Source: Caryophanales bacterium UBA7476 | GTDB taxonomy: Bacteria > Bacillota_I > Bacilli_A > RF39 > UBA660 | Direction: 5' to 3' | Length of the DNA stretch: 12,196 nt | NCBI GenBank assembly: GCA_002477275.1 | Contig: DLOU01000053.1 | Span: 1-12,196 of the forward strand | Part shown: piece after piece, positions 1-6,689 of the stretch | How positions within the stretch are numbered: position 1 is the first letter of the stretch | Layout of the letters: each line of letters begins with the position of its first letter | The notes under the pieces: generated by a model | Database searches by the model: none | What the model saw: only the letters and a program-made list of their open reading frames with translations | Told to the model about the DNA's origin: nothing | Program-made: the position numbers and the translations under genes

Positions 1-13
1 CATACAAGGATTT

Positions 14-580
14 ATGAAATTTATAATAATGTCAGATGGAAAGGGAACAAGATGGAATAATTATCTTGGAATTACGAAACAAGAAGTTATTATTAACAAT
101 GAAAGATTAATTGATAGGACTATTAGAATGATTTTAGAAAGGTCAAATGATGATATATATATATTGTCAAGTAATCAAAGTCATGAAAGTAAATATGCAA
201 AGAGGATAGTTTCAAAATATGATGATTATTTTCATAAAAAGTATGCTTACGATTATCTTGACGATTCAACAACTTATTTATATGGAGATACATTTTATGA
301 TGAAAAAACAATGGATATAATTATAAAGGATATATGTGAAAACATAAGCTTTTATGGTAACGAACATGCTATTATTGCTGTAAAAGTAAATAATTATAAA
401 CTATTAAAAAGTGTGATAGATAATGCAAATGATAATCTACATTCACTTTACCATTTGTTTGATGAATTTGAAAATTATAGAACTTTTGTTAATGTAGGAG
501 ATGGGTTTGTCAATATAAATACTCCAAATGATTATATTAATTTAATAAAAGGTGATAAAAAATTAGTATTAAAGAGGTAA
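14..580 (+). CDS. MobA/LicC-like nucleotidyltransferase
   Basis: Predicted cytoplasmic enzyme that transfers a nucleotidyl group from an NTP to a phosphorylated small molecule. At the N-terminus a beta strand leads into SDGKGTRW (residues 7-14), the nucleotide-binding loop of the GT-A-like NTP transferase fold (usual form GxGTR). K22 stands where the family has the lysine of the PKxL motif. GD at 91-92 resembles the metal-binding acidic site, and NINTPNDY (168-175) matches the C-terminal NINTPED motif of MobA- and GlmU-like enzymes. At 188 aa it is short but looks complete. The ATG at 14 gives the usual start one strand before the loop; AAGGA at 6-10 is only 3 nt upstream. The kinase gene begins 4 nt after its stop, so the two probably form an operon. 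A LicC-type CTP:phosphocholine cytidylyltransferase is one possibility, but the substrate is inferred from the neighbour only. Confidence 0.75.
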   Translation: MKFIIMSDGKGTRWNNYLGITKQEVIINNERLIDRTIRMILERSNDDIYILSSNQSHESKYAKRIVSKYDDYFHKKYAYDYLDDSTTYLYGDTFYDEKTMDIIIKDICENISFYGNEHAIIAVKVNNYKLLKSVIDNANDNLHSLYHLFDEFENYRTFVNVGDGFVNINTPNDYINLIKGDKKLVLKR

Positions 581-584
581 TTTT

Positions 585-1490
585 ATGCTGAATGAAACGA
601 TAATACAAAAAATAGAAAAAAAAATAAATGAAAAAATAATAAGTATAAAGCAAATAAACTCTGGTTATAGTAGAATGGCTTTTATGATAAATGATAGATA
701 TATTTTGAAAATTGTTAATAATCCTGTTAAAGATAATGATACAATAAAAGAAGTGAATTTTTTATTAAATAATGATAATTTAGAATTTATTCCAAAGGTG
801 ATATTTAGTGATTTTACAAAAAAGTCTTTTCCATATGTATTTTATTTAGAAAGAAAAATTAATGGAGAATCATTATTATTAAAGTGGCCATTATTAAAGG
901 AAAATGAAAAACAACAAATATTAGTTCAATTATTGGAAAAGTTAGAGAAATTACATTCCCTTGATTATAATTCACGCTTTGATAATAATTGCTTAGATTT
1001 GATATTAAAAGAATATGACAATTACTTAAATAAAATTATAGAGTCTAATATTTTAAATAAGGAAAAAATATATTATTTATATGAATTAAAAAATATAATT
1101 CCAAAATTATTTGAAGGAGCAAAAACTGGATTAATTCATGGAGATTTGCATTTTAATAATATTTTAGTTAATGCTAATAATGAGATATCAATAATTGATT
1201 TTGAAAAAATAAAACGATCATTTGTTGAGAGGGAATTAGATCCTATAAATCGTATGTCAAGAAATCCTAATTCCTTTAACACTAATTCGGAAATTATATT
1301 AACTGATTATGATTTTCGAAACATTATGAATTTTATAAAAAATAATTTTGAAACGATAAGTAATGATAAAATTGATGACAGATTATTATTTTTCGATTGT
1401 TTAAACTCATTAATGTGGCTAGAAAAGTATCCTAAATATGAGTTATATAATGATATTCTTTTTAACAAAAGTAGAAAATTATTAAGATAA
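585..1490 (+). CDS. APH/choline kinase-family phosphotransferase
   Basis: ATP-dependent small-molecule kinase of the aminoglycoside phosphotransferase/choline kinase fold, predicted cytoplasmic. Visible motifs: ILKIV with K42 as the ATP-binding lysine, E56 as its likely partner, the catalytic loop HGDLHFNN at 185-192 (Brenner motif, D187 as the base), and the metal-binding IIDFE at 203-207. The length of 301 aa is normal for the family. AAAGAGG at 571-577 lies 7 nt before the ATG and overlaps the end of the nucleotidyltransferase gene, so the two are probably cotranscribed. A kinase followed by a cytidylyltransferase-like protein recalls LicA/LicC phosphocholine activation, but other alcohols or sugars are equally compatible. 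The family also includes resistance enzymes; nothing here specifically suggests antibiotic resistance. Leucine is encoded almost only by TTA. Confidence 0.8.
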   Translation: MLNETIIQKIEKKINEKIISIKQINSGYSRMAFMINDRYILKIVNNPVKDNDTIKEVNFLLNNDNLEFIPKVIFSDFTKKSFPYVFYLERKINGESLLLKWPLLKENEKQQILVQLLEKLEKLHSLDYNSRFDNNCLDLILKEYDNYLNKIIESNILNKEKIYYLYELKNIIPKLFEGAKTGLIHGDLHFNNILVNANNEISIIDFEKIKRSFVERELDPINRMSRNPNSFNTNSEIILTDYDFRNIMNFIKNNFETISNDKIDDRLLFFDCLNSLMWLEKYPKYELYNDILFNKSRKLLR

Positions 1491-1492
1491 TG

Positions 1493-1501
1493 TGATATAA
1501 T
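1493..1501 (+). promoter_or_regulatory. Extended -10 promoter for NUDIX/HAD genes
   Basis: TGATATAAT is a perfect extended -10 element (TGnTATAAT). It begins 2 nt after the stop codon of the phosphotransferase gene. No good -35 hexamer lies 16-18 nt upstream, which extended -10 promoters tolerate. Transcription would start near 1508, just ahead of the GGAG ribosome site at 1519. This suggests the NUDIX and HAD genes can be transcribed separately from the first two. Confidence 0.5.
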
Positions 1502-1518
1502 GTAGTTGATTAAAGAAT

Positions 1519-1522
1519 GGAG
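1519..1522 (+). promoter_or_regulatory. Ribosome binding site deciding NUDIX start
   Basis: GGAG lies 9 nt before the ATG at 1532 and is the only good Shine-Dalgarno match nearby. The in-frame ATG at 1517 has just a weak purine run in front of it and would lie only about 9 nt from the predicted transcription start. The start at 1532 is therefore preferred. Confidence 0.55.
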
Positions 1523-1531
1523 TGTGGTCGT

Positions 1532-2059
1532 ATGAAAGAAATATTATATAATTATGATAATTTAAAATTAGAAGATATTGATGAGGTGGTTACTAGAACA
1601 AAAGGCTTGATTATTAATAGCAATAATGAAATAACTTTAGGCTATTCTCATAAAACTTATCAGTTTCCAGGTGGTCATTTAGAGGATGGCGAAAGTTTAG
1701 AAGAATGTTTATTAAGAGAAATAGCAGAAGAAACTGGAATAGAAATAAAAGATGCTAAATTAAAACCATTTGAAAAAATCACTTATTATAGTAAAAATTA
1801 TCATGGATCTGGTAAAAATAGAAAAAATGATATTTATTATTATATTATAAATACTGATGCTAAATTTGATATGAACAATTCAAAATTAGATGATTGGGAA
1901 AAAGATGGTAATTTTACTGTTAAAACTTTCCCAATTAAAAACGTTGAACAAGTATTAATAGATAGCATACCTGATAATCCAATAAACAAGGTGATTGTTG
2001 AGGAAATGCTTGATATTTTTAAAGAATATAACAAAATAAGTAATATGGATAAAGATTAA
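1532..2059 (+). CDS. NUDIX hydrolase
   Basis: Hydrolase of a nucleoside diphosphate linked to another group, or of a related pyrophosphate; cytoplasmic and Mg-dependent. The NUDIX box is complete and matches Gx5Ex7REUxEExGU. Counting from the ATG at 1532, the box glycine is G48, followed by E54, then REIAEETGI at 62-70. The ATG at 1532 gives 175 aa; the alternative at 1517 would add five residues with poor support (see the RBS and promoter entries). The stop is 1 nt before the HAD gene, so translation is probably coupled. The substrate cannot be predicted. Next to a kinase and a nucleotidyltransferase it could clean up or recycle an activated intermediate, but its own promoter leaves the functional link uncertain. 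Confidence 0.85.
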   Translation: MKEILYNYDNLKLEDIDEVVTRTKGLIINSNNEITLGYSHKTYQFPGGHLEDGESLEECLLREIAEETGIEIKDAKLKPFEKITYYSKNYHGSGKNRKNDIYYYIINTDAKFDMNNSKLDDWEKDGNFTVKTFPIKNVEQVLIDSIPDNPINKVIVEEMLDIFKEYNKISNMDKD

Positions 2060-2060
2060 T

Positions 2061-2840
2061 ATGAAGTATTTAATTGCAATTGATAGTGATGGTACATTAA
2101 GACATTCTGATGGTAATATCTCTGATAAAACCAAAAAAATTATAAAAAAGGTTGTAGACTGTGGAAATATTGTTGTTATTTGTACTGCAAGACCTAGATA
2201 TTATACATTAAAGGTTTCAAATGAAGTAGGTTTAAATGAATATTTAATATCATCTAATGGAACAGAAATTTATGATAACATTAATAAAAAAAATATTTAT
2301 TCTACATATTTACCAAAAGAGGAATGTAAAATAATATATCAAGAAACAAAGAAGCTCGGGCTTAGAGTTATGTTCGTATCAGAAAATACTGAATATGTAA
2401 CAATGTTTACTAGAAATGATTCACAGATTTTATTAGATGATAATAATGTCGATAAATTATTTAAAAAAGAGATAAAGCAAATTATGATTATTAGCAAAGA
2501 AAAAGAACTAGTTAAAAAATATAAATCATCTATTGAACGCAAATCTAATTTATGCATTGTTGACTCATCAAAAGAAGACAAAGAAGAATTGTGGTTTAGT
2601 GTGATAAGTTCTAATTCATCAAAAGGCAAATCTTTAAAAGTGTTAGCAGAGTATTTAGATATTCCTATTAAAAATACTATAGCAATCGGTAATGATAACA
2701 ATGATATATCCATGATTGATATTGCTGGCATTGGAGTTGCAGTTGAAAATTCAACTGTTCAATTAAAAAATCATGCTGACTATATTACTAAAAGTAATGA
2801 TGAAGATGGAGTAGCTACCTTTCTTGAAACATTATTATGA
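2061..2840 (+). CDS. Cof-type HAD-IIB phosphatase
   Basis: Phosphatase of the haloacid dehalogenase superfamily, Cof subfamily IIB, acting on small phosphorylated metabolites in the cytoplasm. Motif I is DSDGTL at residues 8-13 (D8 nucleophile, D10 acid/base), motif II is T42 in ICTARP, motif III the lysine K188 in SSKGKS, and motif IV GNDNNDISM at 210-218 with D212 and D215 for Mg binding. The 259 aa length is typical, with the C2 cap between motifs II and III. It starts 1 nt after the NUDIX stop and has only a weak AAAG ahead, so translation probably depends on coupling to the NUDIX gene. The gene ends with TGA, evidence that TGA is a stop here. Specificity in this subfamily is broad and cannot be read from sequence. 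Confidence 0.85.
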   Translation: MKYLIAIDSDGTLRHSDGNISDKTKKIIKKVVDCGNIVVICTARPRYYTLKVSNEVGLNEYLISSNGTEIYDNINKKNIYSTYLPKEECKIIYQETKKLGLRVMFVSENTEYVTMFTRNDSQILLDDNNVDKLFKKEIKQIMIISKEKELVKKYKSSIERKSNLCIVDSSKEDKEELWFSVISSNSSKGKSLKVLAEYLDIPIKNTIAIGNDNNDISMIDIAGIGVAVENSTVQLKNHADYITKSNDEDGVATFLETLL

Positions 2841-2961
2841 TGCATATTTAAAATTTAAATTATAATATCAATATAAACTGAATAAGATAAGATTTTAACT
2901 GATGGATACCAAAATACAGATACTTCTAAAAAAATATAAAGATATTAAATTTGGATAGGTA

Positions 2962-2990
2962 TTGCACAAAATAATTCATAGCGTTATAAT
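2962..2990 (+). promoter_or_regulatory. Possible promoter for a small RNA
   Basis: TTGCAC (2962-2967) and a perfect TATAAT (2985-2990) are separated by 17 nt. The -35 matches TTGACA at only three positions. Transcription would begin near 2997 and could end at the terminator at 3071-3096, giving an RNA of about 100 nt. In AT-rich DNA a TATAAT with a partial -35 can occur by chance. Confidence 0.35.
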
Positions 2991-3023
2991 TAGTTTATCA
3001 AATATTGATGAACTTATTTTTTT
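2989..3023 (+). terminator. Weak intrinsic terminator after the HAD gene
   Basis: AGTTTATCA (2992-3000) pairs with TGATGAACT (3006-3014) around an AATAT loop, with one G-U pair. The stem can extend three more pairs past a T-T mismatch and is followed by seven T at 3017-3023. The stem is low in GC. It may end the NUDIX/HAD transcript about 150 nt after the HAD stop. If the promoter at 2962-2990 is real, its start site lies inside the 5' arm, so the two readings compete. Confidence 0.4.
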
Positions 3024-3096
3024 GATTAGGTGTGTTAAACCCCTTTAGCAATCGCACCATATATAATTATAGGAACTATTTATAGTTCCTTTTTTT
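2997..3096 (+). ncRNA. Candidate small RNA or leader, unknown family
   Basis: Between a possible promoter and a strong terminator lies a structured segment. GGTGTG (3029-3034) pairs with CGCACC (3053-3058). Inside, TTAAA (3035-3039) pairs with TTTAG (3044-3048) around a CCCC loop (3040-3043), leaving CAAT as a bulge. GGTATTGC at 2958-2965 could instead pair with GCAAT plus ACC in the same 3' arm. It matches no riboswitch or housekeeping RNA that I recognise, and tRNA-like features beyond the GCACCA-like end are missing. The terminator at 3071 has no other obvious gene to serve, which is the main argument for an RNA here. Confidence 0.3.
3071..3096 (+). terminator. Strong intrinsic terminator upstream of sigma genes
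   Basis: AGGAACTAT (3071-3079) and ATAGTTCCT (3082-3090) are perfect complements with a short TT centre. The T-run at 3090-3096 follows directly. It isolates the sigma operon, whose promoter lies just downstream, from transcription arriving from the left. Confidence 0.8.
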
Positions 3097-3110
3097 AGGT
3101 AAGTATTTGA

Positions 3111-3138
3111 TTGACTTATTTCAAAAAAGTTATATAAT
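3111..3138 (+). promoter_or_regulatory. Sigma70-type promoter of the sigma factor operon
   Basis: TTGACT (3111-3116) and TATAAT (3133-3138) are 16 nt apart, the best promoter match in the window. Transcription would start near 3145, leaving a leader of about 25 nt before the GTG at 3171. It lies directly after a terminator, so the sigma pair appears to be controlled independently. The consensus hexamers suggest transcription by the housekeeping holoenzyme. Confidence 0.7.
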
Positions 3139-3170
3139 ATTATGTAAATTTTTGAGAGTGGTGGCTAACT

Positions 3171-5087
3171 GTGAAAGAAAAAATATTTGAAAGGGTAAAA
3201 GAATATTTTAAATTTCTTTCTTTAACTGATGAACAAATAATGGATGTTGTTCAAAAAACGTTTGATGAAACTAAAAATGAAGAAGAGAATTTTCAAAAAG
3301 TATTAAATGTTTTTTATTCAGTTGTGAAAGAAAGTTTTAATAGTGGGGATATTTCTCTAATTTTATTAAGCAATACCTTTTTACATGGTGATTTTGATAG
3401 CGCTATTGATTCTTTAAATAAATTTGCAATCTTTTTAGATAAATGTGGTATTACATTTAATATAGAATTAGAAAATATGATTAAAAAAGAAACTCTTGAT
3501 CTTGATAGTACTCTAAAAAAAGTATCTGAGTCAGATGAAATGTATTTTGGTAAACTTAATAGTTCTGCCTTAAAACTTATTCAAAGTAGTAGTTACTTTC
3601 TTTCTGATGAATTGTTTTTTGACTATGAAGATGATCAAGAAGAAGTTGATGATAAATCTTTTCAAGATGCAGTATATGTTGATGATGCTACTAAACAGTA
3701 TCTAAATAATATAGGGAAAATACCTTTACTAACACAAGAAGAAAAAGAAACACTTTTCAAAGCTTATAGAGAAACAAAAGATTTAAAAATAAGAAATAGA
3801 TTAGTTGAAGCTAATCTTAGATTAGTTGTTAATATTGCACTTTTTTATTATAGAAAAACTAAGGGTATTGATCTTTTAGAATTAATAAGTGTTGGAAATG
3901 AAGGGGTAATTAGAGCTCTAGAAGATTATGATCCAGAAAAATCAAAATTTTCAACATATGCAACTCCTTGGATAAAACAAAAAATATTAAGATGGCTTCA
4001 AGATAATTCATCTAATGTTAGATTTCCAGCTAATTTAAGACAGAGAATTATAAATTATCATAAACAAAAAGTTCAACTAGAGGGAGAAATTGGTAGAACT
4101 TTATCTTTAGATGAGTTGAGTAAAAAAACTGGTATTCCAAAGATGAAAATTCTTGAATACGAAAGATTATATTTACAATTTAATTCAGTTAGTATTGATA
4201 TGCCTATAGGTGAGGATGAAGATAGTAGACTTATTGATTTTTTAGAAGATACAGATACATTATCACCTGAAGAAAAAACAATATATGGTGATTATTCTAG
4301 AATTAATAGTTGGCTTTCTCATTTAAGTGAAACAGAAAGAACAATTCTTCTTTTAAGGACAGGATTATATGATGGAAGACCATATAGATTGGAAGAAGTT
4401 AGTTCAAAATTATGTGAAATTGGACTTAGGGATACAGTACTTTCTAGACAAAGAATAGAACAAATAGAATCAAGGGCTGCTGAGAAGTTAAAGAAAATTA
4501 TTATAAAAGAGAAAGAAAGAGAAAGTAAGCCTATAATAAAAAAAATTATTATAACTGATCCTGTAAAGAGAGAAGAATATAATAAAATTAATATGGAGTT
4601 TTTAAAATTAGTTAAACTAATTAGAATTACTGATGTGATAATTTTATCTAAATCAATTTATGAACTTCCTACGTGGGCTAAAGATACATTAAAAAAATGT
4701 TTTGGTGATAATATATTTGCTGTAACTCCTTTAGCACCATCAATTGATGTTAAAAGACAAGCTGCATATAGAGTTTTTCCACTTTTAAAGAAAAAAATAG
4801 ATGATAAAAAAGAACAAGAAAAAATAGATACTTTAGAAGAAATTGTTTTACCAAGAAATCTATATGATTATTTTACAAACAATACTCAATTTGAAGTTGA
4901 TAAGGCAATTTCAAATTTGTCACCTTCTGATAGATTGGTATTGTCTAAGTGTTATGATGTTTATACAGGTGATTATAAAAATGAGAATTTAGCTTCTTTT
5001 AAAGATAGAAAAGAAATTCTAAGTATTTTAAAAACTATAGAATTTAATCTACCAAAAAGAAATAAGACAAAGAAAAAGGGGAATTAG
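3171..5087 (+). CDS. Divergent sigma70-family factor with N- and C-terminal extensions
   Basis: Predicted RNA polymerase sigma factor. A helical N-terminal extension of about 170 residues, unlike anything I recognise, ends in an acidic stretch (151-161). Then follow region 1.2 (YLNNIGKIPLLT, 177-188), region 2 (about 205-285), region 3 (290-340), the sigma finger (341-361, DMPIGEDEDSRLIDFLED) and region 4 (380-442). Residues 446-638 form a lysine-rich C-terminal extension absent from ordinary sigma factors. Against E. coli sigma70 by eye, P266 replaces W433, L273 replaces T440 and N288 replaces H455, so promoter opening and -10 recognition should differ. Region 4.2 has eight extra residues between LEEV (407-410) and QIE (431-433). 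The start is the GTG at 3171 with GAGAGTGGTGG upstream; no better ATG precedes region 1.2. It is unlikely to be the housekeeping RpoD. A paralogue follows after 5 nt. Confidence 0.85.
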   Translation: MKEKIFERVKEYFKFLSLTDEQIMDVVQKTFDETKNEEENFQKVLNVFYSVVKESFNSGDISLILLSNTFLHGDFDSAIDSLNKFAIFLDKCGITFNIELENMIKKETLDLDSTLKKVSESDEMYFGKLNSSALKLIQSSSYFLSDELFFDYEDDQEEVDDKSFQDAVYVDDATKQYLNNIGKIPLLTQEEKETLFKAYRETKDLKIRNRLVEANLRLVVNIALFYYRKTKGIDLLELISVGNEGVIRALEDYDPEKSKFSTYATPWIKQKILRWLQDNSSNVRFPANLRQRIINYHKQKVQLEGEIGRTLSLDELSKKTGIPKMKILEYERLYLQFNSVSIDMPIGEDEDSRLIDFLEDTDTLSPEEKTIYGDYSRINSWLSHLSETERTILLLRTGLYDGRPYRLEEVSSKLCEIGLRDTVLSRQRIEQIESRAAEKLKKIIIKEKERESKPIIKKIIITDPVKREEYNKINMEFLKLVKLIRITDVIILSKSIYELPTWAKDTLKKCFGDNIFAVTPLAPSIDVKRQAAYRVFPLLKKKIDDKKEQEKIDTLEEIVLPRNLYDYFTNNTQFEVDKAISNLSPSDRLVLSKCYDVYTGDYKNENLASFKDRKEILSILKTIEFNLPKRNKTKKKGN

Positions 5088-5092
5088 GTTGA

Positions 5093-6601
5093 ATGAAAAA
5101 TAAAGTAGAAAGGTATATTGAGGCTTATAATATTGATTTTAATACTGATAATGTAATTGTAGTTTTAAAATTTTTAAATAGTTTATCTGAATATATTCAA
5201 TCAAATAATATTTGCTTTGATGACAATTTTGTTAAAATATTATTAGATAATAATAAGGTTTGTATATCCTTAGAAAAAGTTTTTAATTTTAAATTATTAC
5301 AAAGACAATATGTTCATCCATATGTTTATATGATGCTTGATTCATATGTAACTAATAAAAATATGGATAGGGATAATTATGTTGTTAGTGAATCTGATAT
5401 AAATCTTTCAGAATTTCGTACATATGATGGTTTAAAAATATATTTAAATGATATAAATAAAGTACCTTTATTATCAATAGAAGAAGAAAAAAAATTAACT
5501 AATTTATATTTTGAAACTCATGATAATAATACTAGAAATAACATAATAACAGCAAATATGAGACTCATTCATAGTATAGCTAAAAGATATCAAAACAGAG
5601 GACTTGCTTTAGAAGATTTAATGCAAGAAGGAGTCTTTGGAGTAATAAAAGCATTAGATAAATTTGATCCATCTAGGGGATATAAATTTTCAACTTATTC
5701 AACTTGGTGGATTAAACAAAGTATTACATATGCAATAGTTACTAAATCAAGAAATATAAGATTACCATTTAATAAATTTAATAGTTTAATAAAATATTTA
5801 GATTTGAAAGCAAAACTTGCTAATAGTATGAAAAGTATTCCTAGTATTTTAGATATTGCAGAATATTTAAATATATCTGAAAAAAAAGTTATGGAATTAG
5901 AAAATTTAACAATTGATACTATAAGTTTAGAACAACCTATAGATGAGAATGGAACTGAATTAGTATTATATATTCCATCAACTGATGATACTCCAGAAGA
6001 ACACTCTTTAATTAGTTGTAGTAAAGAAGACTTATTTAATGCAATGAAATGTAGTTTAAATAGGGTTCAAAAAAGAGTTTTATTATATAGATATGGTTTT
6101 CTTGGTAGAGTATTTACATTAGAAGAAACTAGAATACTTTTATTTAAAGAAGGTTATACTGATGCAGTTTTATCTAAACAAGGAGTATCTCAAATTGAAA
6201 ATACTGCGATGAAAAGAATAAAAAATTATTTAGAAAAAAGAGAAATTGTTCGTGTTCAACATAAGAGTACCGAAGAAGAAATAAAAAAAAGATTCTTAAA
6301 GAGAAAAAGAAGAATAAGTAATATCTATTCTTATTATGCGGATTTTGACATTTCTATTTCTGAAGTTGATAGAGCGATTATGTGTTTAGATTCTAAAGAT
6401 TTAAGAATACTACATAGTTATTATGGTATGGATCTTTATAATCCAGTAGTTAATGAATTAATAGAACAAAAAGATTTTTCAGTAGTAGAAAGAATAGTTA
6501 CGACTGTTATTCAAAAAAATATTGTTAAAAATAGAGAATTAAATGATTATGAAAATGTTGATTTAGGTAGTAATATTTTAATAAAGAAAATAGAGAGTTA
6601 G
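5093..6601 (+). CDS. Second divergent sigma70-family factor, paralogue of the preceding gene
   Basis: Predicted sigma factor of 502 aa, cotranscribed with the preceding gene (5-nt gap; ribosome site AAAGGGG at 5075-5081). Residues 1-110 are an unrecognised N-terminal extension. Region 1.2 is YLNDINKVPLLS (117-128), region 2 spans 145-225, region 3 about 230-272, a finger-like segment 278-297, and region 4 about 315-380. Unlike its neighbour it keeps the W205-W206 pair, Q209 and T212, so its -10 reading should be nearer to normal. H455 of sigma70 is replaced by N227, and the -35 helix reads SKQGVSQIE. The same 8-residue insertion in region 4.2 (347-366) and a similar C-terminal extension (about 385-502) show common descent with the upstream gene. 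The finger lacks the usual acidic GEDED sequence. Target promoters are unknown. Confidence 0.85.
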   Translation: MKNKVERYIEAYNIDFNTDNVIVVLKFLNSLSEYIQSNNICFDDNFVKILLDNNKVCISLEKVFNFKLLQRQYVHPYVYMMLDSYVTNKNMDRDNYVVSESDINLSEFRTYDGLKIYLNDINKVPLLSIEEEKKLTNLYFETHDNNTRNNIITANMRLIHSIAKRYQNRGLALEDLMQEGVFGVIKALDKFDPSRGYKFSTYSTWWIKQSITYAIVTKSRNIRLPFNKFNSLIKYLDLKAKLANSMKSIPSILDIAEYLNISEKKVMELENLTIDTISLEQPIDENGTELVLYIPSTDDTPEEHSLISCSKEDLFNAMKCSLNRVQKRVLLYRYGFLGRVFTLEETRILLFKEGYTDAVLSKQGVSQIENTAMKRIKNYLEKREIVRVQHKSTEEEIKKRFLKRKRRISNIYSYYADFDISISEVDRAIMCLDSKDLRILHSYYGMDLYNPVVNELIEQKDFSVVERIVTTVIQKNIVKNRELNDYENVDLGSNILIKKIES

Positions 6602-6618
6602 ATTTTTCTAACTCTTTT
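6594..6618 (+). terminator. Intrinsic terminator of the sigma operon
   Basis: AGAGTTAG (6594-6601) and CTAACTCT (6608-6615) are perfect complements around an ATTTTT loop, followed by TTTT to 6618. The 5' arm contains the TAG stop of the second sigma gene, so ribosomes reaching the stop could interfere with folding. The T-run is short. Confidence 0.65.
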
Positions 6619-6638
6619 GTAAACTCAAGAGAAATTAC

Positions 6639-6667
6639 TTTTTAATAAAGGTAATATGGTTTATAAT
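6639..6667 (+). promoter_or_regulatory. Promoter for the RNA-modification pair
   Basis: A perfect TATAAT (6662-6667) lies 17 nt after a weak -35 (TTTTTA, 6639-6644). The start near 6674 would give a leader of about 15 nt before the ATG at 6690. It follows the sigma operon terminator, as expected for a new transcription unit. Confidence 0.45.
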
Positions 6668-6689
6668 AGATTAAGAAAGAAGTGGTTAT

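Larger units (their letters stand above)
2841..3170 (+). other. Hairpin-rich intergenic region without a protein gene
   Basis: No convincing coding region is present on either strand. Its first 120 bases are plain AT-rich sequence. From about 2958 it becomes structured: a weak hairpin with a T-run (2989-3023), a hairpin with a CCCC loop (3029-3058), and a strong terminator (3071-3096). It ends with a clear promoter for the sigma genes (3111-3138). Details are in the separate entries. Confidence 0.7.

Noticed and set aside
585..1490. Aminoglycoside resistance gene
   Set aside because: The fold is shared, but nothing beyond the general kinase motifs points to an antibiotic substrate, and the neighbour suggests metabolite activation.
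2902..2958. Small 18-codon reading frame starting with ATG in the spacer
   Set aside because: It has no ribosome site, is very short and has the composition expected of AT-rich non-coding DNA. I could not join it to another frame as a gene remnant.
3029..3060. tRNA-like 3' end (GGTGTG paired with CGCACC, followed by A)
   Set aside because: There is no T-loop sequence, anticodon arm or D arm in the preceding 75 bases, so this is a plain hairpin.
3171..5087. Housekeeping sigma factor RpoD
   Set aside because: Key region 2 residues are changed, region 4.2 carries an insertion, and there are long unfamiliar extensions at both ends.
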